A stretch of DNA of 12,643 nucleotides, taken from NCBI GenBank assembly GCA_035291705.1, contig DATDRM010000047.1, positions 1 through 12,643 of the forward strand, read 5' to 3'. Positions 1 through 5,374 of the stretch are shown piece by piece. The notes under the pieces are model-generated. The model did not search any database and was not told the DNA's origin. It was given only the letters and a program-made list of their open reading frames with translations. The translations under genes and the position numbers were made by a program. Position 1 is the first letter of the stretch. Each line of letters starts with the position of its first letter. Source of the DNA: DATDRM01 sp035291705. Lineage in GTDB: Bacteria > Chloroflexota > Anaerolineae > Anaerolineales > UBA4823.

Positions 1-52
1 ATTAACGCAAATGACGGCCAGGAAATAATGACCGCCATATCGCAATTGATTG

Positions 53-125
53 TGACCCCGGGGCGGATCGAACGCCCAACCAATTGCTTAAGAGGCAACT
101 GCTCTGCCGATTGAGCTACGGGGCC
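53..125 (-). tRNA. tRNA-Lys (anticodon CUU)
   Basis: The minus strand folds into a full 73-nt cloverleaf. The acceptor stem is GGCCCCG paired with CGGGGTC (one G·U) and the discriminator is A53. The D arm is GCTC/GAGC and the anticodon stem is GTTGC/GCAAT around the loop CTCTTAA. The T arm is GGGCG/CGCCC with loop TTCGATC. The anticodon CTT (complement of 90-92) reads AAG lysine codons. CCA is not encoded: the bases after the discriminator are CAAT. It is transcribed from the consensus promoter at 140-167. Confidence 0.96.
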
Positions 126-139
126 GCTGAGGCACGCGA

Positions 140-167
140 ATTATACCGCATGTCTCAGCCCTGTCAA
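140..167 (-). promoter_or_regulatory. Consensus sigma-70-type promoter of tRNA-Lys
   Basis: Read on the minus strand, a perfect TTGACA (162-167) is followed by a 16-nt spacer and a perfect TATAAT (140-145). The expected transcription start near 133 lies about 8 nt before the mature tRNA. Both hexamers match the housekeeping consensus exactly, as expected for a strongly expressed stable RNA. Confidence 0.85.
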
Positions 168-262
168 CCAGCCCCTCAGCCCTCTAATTCTTGGAACGTT
201 TGTTCTGTATTCAGTGGCGTGCATTCCGGTTTCATAATTCGCCCCCCTTACCTGCCGACATT

Positions 263-271
263 TGTTATACT
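263..271 (+). promoter_or_regulatory. Possible extended -10 promoter for the peptidase/HD-GYP pair
   Basis: TGTTATACT has the extended -10 TG dinucleotide and a 5/6 match to TATAAT at 266-271. No convincing -35 lies 16-18 nt upstream. An alternative -35-like TTGACC starts at 271, but its -10 would be poor. Either would leave a leader of roughly 30-60 nt before the TTG at 335. Apart from this and the tRNA promoter I see nothing in 126-334. Confidence 0.3.
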
Positions 272-334
272 TGACCTAATTTTCTAGTTCGTGTTGATGC
301 GTGTAATTCGCGGATAGACTCCCGAGATTAATCA

Positions 335-1342
335 TTGGCTAAGCGCCTGCACAACGCCATCACTGACATCCCCGGCCTGCGCGTCGGCCACGCCCAGGAT
401 GAAGACGCGCTCACCGGCTGCACCGTCGTCCTGTGCGAGGGTGGCGCGGTGGGCGGCGTAGACCAGCGCGGCGGCGCCCCCGGCACCCGCGAGACCGACG
501 CCATGCACCCCCTTCACCTGGTCAATGTGGTTCACGCCGTCGTCCTGGCGGGCGGCTCAGCCTTTGGACTGGACGCCGCCTCAGGCGCCGTGCGCTACCT
601 GGAAGAGCGCGGCGTCGGCTTCGACGTGCGCGTGGCGCGCGTCCCCATCGTGCCTGCCGCCATCCTGTTCGACCTGGGGGTCGGCCGCGCCGACGTCCGC
701 CCGGATCCTGCCATGGGTTACCAGGCCTGCCTGAATGCCTCTCCGGAGCCGCCAGCCGAGGGCAACGTCGGCGCAGGGACGGGGGCCACGGTGGGCAAGA
801 TCCTCGGCATGGGCCAGGCGATGAAAGGCGGCCTCGGCACTGCCAGCCTGGAGATCGGCGGCGGGGTGATCGTCGGGGCGATTGCTGCCGTCAATGTCTT
901 TGGCGACGTCGTCGACCCCAGTACGGGTCACATTGTCGCTGGGGCGCGGGCGCTCCGAAAGGGCCGCCTGAAGATCGGCCAGGGTCCTTATTTTGCCGAT
1001 ACGCTGCATGTGATGAAGTCCCTGGCCGGGCGAACCATCCTGGGATTCGCCACGCGTGAGCACACCGTGATCGGCGTGGTGGCTTCCAACGCGAAGTTGA
1101 ACAAAGAGCAGGTCAATAAAGTGGCCCAGATGGCCCACGATGGTCTGGCGCGCGCTGTCCGTCCAGCGCACACCATGTTGGACGGCGACACCATCTTCGC
1201 CCTCGCCACCGGCGAACACGACGCCGACGTCAACATCGTCGGCGCTTTTGCCGCCGAAGTCTTCGCGCAAGCAATCCTGCGCGCCGTGCGCGCCGCCCGG
1301 CCAGTCGCCGGGCTACCTTCTGCCGCTGAGGTGGGCCAGTGA
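335..1342 (+). CDS. P1-family (S58) self-processing peptidase/amidase, NylC/DmpA-like
   Basis: This 335-residue protein belongs to the P1 family of Ntn-type hydrolases, which includes DmpA aminopeptidase and the nylon-oligomer hydrolase NylC. It opens with the family signature around ITDIPGLRVGHAQD (residues 9-22) and carries the glycine-rich GNVGAGTGATVGK (143-155) and KGGLGTASLE. These enzymes cleave themselves to expose an N-terminal Ser/Thr nucleophile. By alignment from memory the site corresponds to His243-Thr244 in HTVIGVVASNAKL. That would give chains of about 243 and 92 residues, close to NylC's reported 27 and 9 kDa subunits. The nucleophile assignment is inferred. The start is TTG at 335 because an in-frame TAA (329-331) lies just upstream; the ribosome site is weak. 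The natural substrate cannot be told. The next gene overlaps the stop codon. Confidence 0.88.
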   Translation: MAKRLHNAITDIPGLRVGHAQDEDALTGCTVVLCEGGAVGGVDQRGGAPGTRETDAMHPLHLVNVVHAVVLAGGSAFGLDAASGAVRYLEERGVGFDVRVARVPIVPAAILFDLGVGRADVRPDPAMGYQACLNASPEPPAEGNVGAGTGATVGKILGMGQAMKGGLGTASLEIGGGVIVGAIAAVNVFGDVVDPSTGHIVAGARALRKGRLKIGQGPYFADTLHVMKSLAGRTILGFATREHTVIGVVASNAKLNKEQVNKVAQMAHDGLARAVRPAHTMLDGDTIFALATGEHDADVNIVGAFAAEVFAQAILRAVRAARPVAGLPSAAEVGQ

Positions 1343-2313
1343 ATAATAATGAAACACTGTTGATCGTCGAGGATAACCCTGTCCTGCGTGAGGGGCTGGA
1401 GGAGATGCTCGGGCTAGAGGGCTTTACCGTGTTCACTGCCTCCAACGGTCGCGAGGCCCTCGAGCAAATGGTCGCCCTCATCCCAGGCTTGATCGTTTCT
1501 GACATTGCAATGCCCGAGATGGACGGCTACGCTTTCTTCCGCGCCGTGCGCGCCCGCCCAGAATGGATCTCTATCCCCTTCATTTTCCTGACTGCCCGCG
1601 GTGAGAAAGAGGACGTTCTGGCAGGCAAAGACATGGGCGTCGAGGACTATTTGGTGAAGCCGATCACCCGCGACGAACTGCTCACCGCGGTGCGCGCCCG
1701 CCTCGAGCGCTCCGAGCAACTGCGCATCGCCCAGTTGCAGCAGGCTTATGAGACCAGTTTGGCCGTGCTGGCCAACGCTATCGAAGTCCGCGACCAGTAC
1801 ACCCGCGGCCATGTCGAGCGGGTCATGGCCTATGCCTTAGCCCTGGCCGAGCAATTAGGTTGGCGCGGCTTGAACCCGGAACACCTGCGCTTCGGCGCCA
1901 TCCTCCACGATATTGGCAAGATCCACATCCGCGAAACCACTTTGAGCAAAACAGAGCCTCTCACCTCTGAGGAATGGGAAGAGATCAAAAAACACCCCCT
2001 GACGGGGGCAGAGATGATCAAGGATATTCCTTACCTGATGCCGGCCATCCCGGTCGTGCGTTACCATCACGAACGCTGGGACGGCGGGGGATACCCGGAT
2101 GGGCTGGCCGGTGAAAACATCCCCCTGGCGGCGCGGATCGTGGCCGTGGCGGATTGCTTCGACGCCATGACCACTCACCGCCCTTACAAATTCGCCCGTA
2201 CTCCTCAAGAAGCTCACCAGGAAATCCTCAGTGGCGCGGGGAGCAGGTACGACCCGCAGGTGGTCGAGGCTTTCGAGAAGGCCTGGGAAGCGGGGCGGAT
2301 CCTGTCGATATAG
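1339..2313 (+). CDS. Response regulator with HD-GYP domain (probable cyclic-di-GMP phosphodiesterase)
   Basis: This is a two-domain signalling protein of 324 residues. Residues 5-125 are a receiver domain with the acidic pair E11/D12, phospho-acceptor D55 in VSDIAMPEMDG, T85 and K107 of the LVKPI motif, all intact. After a helical linker, residues 140-318 form an HD-GYP domain with H190-D191, HHERWDGGGYPDG (243-255) and the downstream metal-ligand segment DCFDAMT. HD-GYP domains hydrolyse cyclic-di-GMP in the cytoplasm, so phosphorylation presumably controls turnover of that messenger. Translation starts at GTG 1339, which overlaps the upstream TGA as GTGA; GAGGTGG at 1328-1334 is its ribosome site, so it is translationally coupled to the peptidase. 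No sensor kinase is encoded nearby. Confidence 0.95.
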   Translation: MNNNETLLIVEDNPVLREGLEEMLGLEGFTVFTASNGREALEQMVALIPGLIVSDIAMPEMDGYAFFRAVRARPEWISIPFIFLTARGEKEDVLAGKDMGVEDYLVKPITRDELLTAVRARLERSEQLRIAQLQQAYETSLAVLANAIEVRDQYTRGHVERVMAYALALAEQLGWRGLNPEHLRFGAILHDIGKIHIRETTLSKTEPLTSEEWEEIKKHPLTGAEMIKDIPYLMPAIPVVRYHHERWDGGGYPDGLAGENIPLAARIVAVADCFDAMTTHRPYKFARTPQEAHQEILSGAGSRYDPQVVEAFEKAWEAGRILSI

Positions 2314-2391
2314 AGCTGGGAAGCCGGGTGGTTCTAATCCATACAGCCCGGGGAGGTTTTCTCTCTGGACCGGTCAAATGGAAAACGAGAA

Positions 2392-3378
2392 TCAATCATC
2401 TCCACTGGCTATCGCGGGTTCCTCGATAATCTTTGCCGTTGGAGAGACCGGTTGGGTTAAAGTAATTAAAGCTACGGATCCCACGATGATGGCGCCTGCG
2501 ATCAGGATGCGGGCGGTCAGCGGCTCCGCAGCCAGCCAGTTGCCGATAAAGATCGCCACCAAAGGATTAACGTAGGCATAGGTTGAAACCAGGGTCGTCG
2601 GGGCGACGCGCAGCAGCCAGACGTAAGCTGCGAACCCCACCCAGGAGCCGAATACGATCAGGTAAAGCAACCCCCATAGAGAACGCGCCGTGATCGCTGC
2701 CAGGTCCAACCGGCTCCATTCCCCGGTCAACGTGCCCAGGATCAGCAGCCCGGCGCCGCCGGCCAGCATCTCCATACCAGTCCCCAGCATGGGGGAGGCC
2801 GGAAGCTGCGCGCTCCGGTTATACAACGAACCGATCGCCCAGGCGAAAGCCGCAAAGGTCAAAGCCGCTGCCCCCATTGGATCCACGTTTCCTTCGATGC
2901 CGATAACCTGCGCCGGCCCAACCAGTACGACGATGCCAACGAATCCCAATCCGACGCCCAGGATAGTTGCGCCTGCCGGTCTCCGTCCACCTGGGCGAAG
3001 TGCGTCAATTAACACCATCCACAAGGGGGCTGAACCGACCAGCAGGGCGGCGATGCCGGAGGGGACGTGTTGCTCTGCCCACACCACGCTGCCATTCCCA
3101 CCTACCAGCAAGAAGAGCCCAACAATGGCTGCGGAGCGCCATTCGATCTTTTGGGGGATGGCGTCCTTAGCGAGAAATCGCCGCCAGCTGTAGAGCACCG
3201 CCCCCGCTATCAGAAAGCGCAAACTTGCCATCAAGAAGGGGGGCATGCTTTCGACGGCGAACCGGATCGCCAAATAAGTCGACCCCCAGACGACATAAAC
3301 TGAAATCATGGCGGCCCAGATCGCCGCACTTGACGGACTGCCCGGTGTTTTCGGGGATGGCTGTCGAAAATCGTTCAT
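2392..3378 (-). CDS. EamA/DMT-superfamily transporter (YedA-like)
   Basis: This 328-residue integral membrane protein has about ten hydrophobic helices arranged as two EamA repeats. The first begins with VWGSTYLAIRFAVE, a characteristic opening of the RhaT/YedA-type drug/metabolite transporters. A second repeat starts after the basic loop RPGGRRPAG near the middle. Members export metabolites or amino-acid-like compounds across the inner membrane, but the substrate cannot be read from sequence. The ATG lies 5 nt after the stop of the upstream alkyltransferase gene, with GAGGG inside that gene's end as ribosome site, so the two are almost certainly one transcript. The C-terminal tail is cytoplasmic and slightly acidic. 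Its 3' end converges with the HD-GYP gene 78 nt away, and I see no strong terminator between them. Confidence 0.92.
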   Translation of the reverse strand: MNDFRQPSPKTPGSPSSAAIWAAMISVYVVWGSTYLAIRFAVESMPPFLMASLRFLIAGAVLYSWRRFLAKDAIPQKIEWRSAAIVGLFLLVGGNGSVVWAEQHVPSGIAALLVGSAPLWMVLIDALRPGGRRPAGATILGVGLGFVGIVVLVGPAQVIGIEGNVDPMGAAALTFAAFAWAIGSLYNRSAQLPASPMLGTGMEMLAGGAGLLILGTLTGEWSRLDLAAITARSLWGLLYLIVFGSWVGFAAYVWLLRVAPTTLVSTYAYVNPLVAIFIGNWLAAEPLTARILIAGAIIVGSVALITLTQPVSPTAKIIEEPAIASGDD

Positions 3379-3383
3379 GCTTA

Positions 3384-4307
3384 TTAACCCTCAACCAGCT
3401 GCGGGCGCAGGTCAATCTGAGCCGCTTCCCAACCCAGGATGGCCTTCTTCCTGGCTGTTCCCATGCTGTAACCGCCGAAGTCACCTCCCTTGTGGATCAC
3501 CCGGTGACAGGGAATGATCACAGGGATCGGGTTGCGGGCGATGGCATTACCGACCGCGCGGGCTGCTCTCGGCATTCCGATCTGCACTGCAATATCCTCA
3601 TAAGAGACTACATAGCCGGGCGGGATGCGCAGTAATGCCTCCCAGACCTTGATCTGGAAATTCGTGCCCTGTAAATACAGCCGCAATGGGGTCGCTTCTT
3701 GACCTTGGAAGATCCGAAAGATTCGGCCGACAAAAGGGCCTGTAGCCCGCGGGTCTTCGCTTAGGTGGGCGCCTGCCCACTGCTTCTTGAGAGCGGCGAG
3801 CACTCCTTCCCGGCCGCCTCCAAGGCCGCCTCCGAGGCCGCCTTCCAGGCCGCCTTCCAGGACAAAGGCCAGGCTGCAGATGCCTCGCTCGGTGAGTGCC
3901 AGCAGGCATTCTCCAAATGGGCTGGGGTGGAAGCCATAAACGATGTGCAGCCCTTCCCCCCGGCGCTTAAACTCGCCAGGGGTCACTGCCTCGCAGCTTA
4001 CAAACAGGTCGTGTAAACGACCGGGACTGGAAAGCCCGGTGGCGTAGGTGACATCCAGTAGATTTTCCGATCCTGCCAGCAATTGCTTGGCGTGTTCCTT
4101 AGTCAGGTACTGCATAAACCGCTTCGGGCTGATCCCGACCCAACGAGTGAATAGCCTGTGGAAGTGGAACTCGCTGAGAGCGGCGCTCGCGGCCATGGCT
4201 TTCAAACTTGGCTGCTCGTCGAAATGCTTCTCGAGAAACGTGATCGCACGCTCGATCCGCAGATAGTCCTCAGATAGTTGTTCGTAACTAATCAATGGCA
4301 ATTCCAT
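3384..4307 (-). CDS. AraC-type HTH fused to methylated-DNA–protein-cysteine methyltransferase (Ada-like, lacking the N-terminal Ada domain)
   Basis: This 307-residue protein combines a DNA-binding domain with a suicide DNA-repair domain. Residues about 16-115 are an AraC-family double helix-turn-helix. Residues about 125-295 are an O6-alkylguanine alkyltransferase with active-site motif PCHRVI (266-271, acceptor Cys267), preceded by RAVGNAIARNP. The zinc-binding N-terminal domain that senses methylphosphotriesters in Escherichia coli Ada is absent, so a simple Ada-type trigger is not expected. A Gly/Leu/Glu-rich stretch (residues 151-167) between the domains comes from a 12-bp tandem repeat. 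I chose ATG at 4307 because GGAGG stands 8 nt upstream; a GTG 18 codons earlier lies inside the operator and has no ribosome site. It heads a two-gene operon with the DMT transporter, under the palindromic promoter at 4351-4379. Confidence 0.9.
   Translation of the reverse strand: MELPLISYEQLSEDYLRIERAITFLEKHFDEQPSLKAMAASAALSEFHFHRLFTRWVGISPKRFMQYLTKEHAKQLLAGSENLLDVTYATGLSSPGRLHDLFVSCEAVTPGEFKRRGEGLHIVYGFHPSPFGECLLALTERGICSLAFVLEGGLEGGLGGGLGGGREGVLAALKKQWAGAHLSEDPRATGPFVGRIFRIFQGQEATPLRLYLQGTNFQIKVWEALLRIPPGYVVSYEDIAVQIGMPRAARAVGNAIARNPIPVIIPCHRVIHKGGDFGGYSMGTARKKAILGWEAAQIDLRPQLVEG
3814..3861. repeat. Four tandem copies of a 12-bp repeat inside the alkyltransferase gene
   Basis: On the plus strand the units are CCGCCTCCAAGG, CCGCCTCCGAGG and CCGCCTTCCAGG twice. 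Because the period is a multiple of three the reading frame is kept, adding four-residue Gly-Gly-Leu-Glu/Gly steps. The repeat falls in the N-terminal lobe of the alkyltransferase domain or in the linker to it. It has the form of a replication-slippage tract, and its length may vary between strains. Confidence 0.85.
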
Positions 4308-4350
4308 AGAAGGTTCCTCCGCATTCATCGCGTTATTCGTTGCGTGAGGA

Positions 4351-4379
4351 ATTATAGACACTTCTGTCTATAATGCCAC
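4351..4379 (-). promoter_or_regulatory. Palindromic operator overlapping the promoter of the alkyltransferase–transporter operon
   Basis: Positions 4351-4374 form a perfect inverted repeat: ATTATAGACA, 4 nt, then TGTCTATAAT. On the minus strand one arm contains a perfect TATAAT (4351-4356). Seventeen nt upstream GTGGCA (4374-4379) is a 4/6 -35 match. The expected start is near 4344, giving a leader of about 37 nt before ATG 4307. A dimeric regulator bound here would cover the core promoter, which implies repression or tight control. The regulator could be the encoded HTH protein itself, but AraC-type proteins usually bind direct repeats, so another repressor is equally plausible. Confidence 0.7.
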
Positions 4380-4460
4380 CCGATTCTTGCTATTTGAAGT
4401 TGCAAAAAATCGGTTATCTCTGTCGATCAGGATAGCGATCGGGTTTCTTTCAGGCTAATT

Positions 4461-4492
4461 TAAAAACAAAAAGTGGCACACCAGGGCGTGCC
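4461..4492 (-). terminator. Hairpin with U-rich tail (minus-strand terminator or attenuator)
   Basis: Read on the minus strand, GGCACG pairs with TGTGCC (six pairs, one G·U) around a 6-nt loop. ACTTTTTGTTTTTA follows at 4461-4474. This is the layout of an intrinsic terminator pointing toward the alkyltransferase gene. No gene ends here. Together with the promoter at 4501-4530 it would sit at the very 5' end of a longer leader transcript. Confidence 0.55.
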
Positions 4493-4500
4493 TATAAAAA

Positions 4501-4530
4501 ATTGTACCTGTCTTCAGCCCGAACTGTCAA
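4501..4530 (-). promoter_or_regulatory. Second minus-strand promoter upstream of the alkyltransferase operon
   Basis: On the minus strand a perfect TTGACA (4525-4530) is followed by an 18-nt spacer and TACAAT (4501-4506, 5/6 match). Predicted transcription starts near 4494, immediately before the hairpin with the U-rich tail. Transcripts that read past it would continue about 190 nt to ATG 4307, across the palindromic operator. Confidence 0.5.
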
Positions 4531-4567
4531 GACGATAACGCGAATCGCCCAACTTATCCCAGGGCTG

Positions 4568-4596
4568 TTGCATCCCAGCCCTGCCCATGTTAGAAT
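4568..4596 (+). promoter_or_regulatory. Promoter of the bifunctional nuclease gene
   Basis: TTGCAT (4568-4573), a 17-nt spacer and TAGAAT (4591-4596) preceded by TGT form an extended -10 promoter. The start would be near 4603, leaving a leader of about 145 nt that contains the inverted repeat described next. The ribosome site GGAGG is at 4738-4742, 6 nt before ATG 4749. Confidence 0.5.
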
Positions 4597-4614
4597 ACTC
4601 CCATATCGCCTCAG

Positions 4615-4712
4615 AACTTCCCGGAAGCTCCCTGCATGCCTGATTACATCTGGTTTATAGGTTAGAGTTCCGAAAAATGTGGATCCATTAGATTCGCAGC
4701 TTCCAGGAAGTT
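4615..4712 (+). repeat. Inverted repeat in the leader of the nuclease gene
   Basis: AACTTCCCGGAAGCT (4615-4629) and AGCTTCCAGGAAGTT (4698-4712) are reverse complements at 14 of 15 positions, 68 nt apart. Each arm is itself nearly palindromic around TTCC-n-GGAA. In RNA the arms could close a long-range stem; in DNA each arm could be a protein-binding site. AGAGTTCC at 4664-4671 could alternatively pair with GGAAGCTC of the first arm. The rest of 4375-4748 holds the promoters and hairpin listed separately and no convincing gene. Confidence 0.55.
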
Positions 4713-4748
4713 GATCAAGAAGGCAAGGATCAAGTTTGGAGGACCTCA

Positions 4749-5306
4749 ATGTCCGATATGTTAGAAGTGGTCATCGACAGCATCCGGGTCAGTCTGATGT
4801 CACAGCAGAGGATCGTCATCCTGCGCGAGGCGAATGCCGAACGATACCTGCCCATCTGGATCGGTGTTTATGAAGCCGAATCGATCACCATCGCCCTGCA
4901 AGAGGTAGAAGTTGCGCGTCCCTTGACACATGATCTGGTCAAGAATATCTTCAATCAACTCAACGCGCGCGTGGTGCGTGTCGAAGTCGTAGCCTTACGA
5001 GATGACACTTATTATGGCAACATCGTCGCTGAGGTGGATGGTCGTACCCTGCACATCGATTCACGCCCGTCAGACGCCCTGGCTCTGGCGGTGCGTACGC
5101 ATGTGCCCATCCTGGTCGCCCGTTCAGTGATGGACACCGCGGGCATCGTCCCTGAAGAGGATATGCAAGCTGTGACCGAAGAACCTGCGGCTGAGGAAGT
5201 CGAGGGTAGCTCCGAACGGCTCTCAGTGTTCCAGGATTTCCTGGAAAAGTTGGAGCTGGATGATAAAGAAGATAAAGAAGATGATGAGGATGAAAACCGA
5301 GATTGA
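4749..5306 (+). CDS. Bifunctional nuclease domain (BFN, DUF151) protein
   Basis: This 185-residue cytoplasmic protein carries one BFN domain (about residues 5-135). Its motifs are LPIWIGVYEAESI (34-46), ARPLTHDL (56-63) and HIDSRPSDALALAVR (102-116). The family is named for a plant member with DNase and RNase activity. Its role in bacteria is poorly defined, and the domain is common in actinobacteria and other deep-branching phyla. After a Glu-rich linker the segment around SVFQDFLEKLEL (159-170) resembles the family's usual C-terminal helix, and the last 15 residues are strongly acidic. ATG 4749 has GGAGG 6 nt upstream. The gene has its own promoter and is followed by a terminator, so it is probably a single-gene unit despite its position before dnaB. 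Confidence 0.9.
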   Translation: MSDMLEVVIDSIRVSLMSQQRIVILREANAERYLPIWIGVYEAESITIALQEVEVARPLTHDLVKNIFNQLNARVVRVEVVALRDDTYYGNIVAEVDGRTLHIDSRPSDALALAVRTHVPILVARSVMDTAGIVPEEDMQAVTEEPAAEEVEGSSERLSVFQDFLEKLELDDKEDKEDDEDENRD

Positions 5307-5326
5307 TCTCTGAGAATGCCGATCCG

Positions 5327-5368
5327 CCGGGGTACGCCAGGTCGTCAGGCCGGTAGCCCCGGTTTTTT
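5327..5368 (+). terminator. Intrinsic terminator between the nuclease gene and dnaB
   Basis: CCGGGG-TAC (5327-5335) pairs with GTAGCCCCGG (5353-5362), with further GCC/GGC pairing toward the loop, and TTTTTT follows at 5363-5368. The run of T ends only 6 nt before the dnaB ATG. It therefore serves both as the 3' end of the nuclease transcript and as a barrier right in front of dnaB. Confidence 0.8.
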
Positions 5369-5374
5369 ATCCAG

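Noticed and set aside
433..1059. Arg/Pro-rich plus-strand frame inside the peptidase gene
   Set aside because: It is an extremely arginine-rich shifted reading of GC-rich codons, typical of a shadow frame.
581..1270. Long minus-strand reading frame opposite the P1 peptidase
   Set aside because: High GC content at third positions keeps the opposite strand open; the plus-strand product has clear family motifs and the minus-strand product has none.
2314..2391. Possible terminator between the convergent HD-GYP and transporter genes
   Set aside because: Only a 5-bp CCGGG/CCCGG stem with a long loop and a short interrupted T-run is visible, too weak to call.
4308..4361. Upstream GTG start for the alkyltransferase gene at 4361
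   Set aside because: It lies inside the palindromic operator and upstream of the predicted transcription start, with no ribosome site; ATG 4307 has GGAGG 8 nt upstream.
4492..4749. 85-codon minus-strand reading frame antisense to the nuclease leader
   Set aside because: It covers the promoter, inverted repeat and ribosome site of the nuclease gene, has no ribosome site of its own and its residues resemble no protein family. The hairpin after it is better explained by the promoter at 4501-4530.
5228..5245. Palindrome TTCCAGGA-TT-TCCTGGAA inside the nuclease gene
   Set aside because: It resembles the leader repeats, but it lies in coding sequence for FQDFLEK, where codon choice explains it; it lacks the flanking AAC/GCT bases of the other copies.
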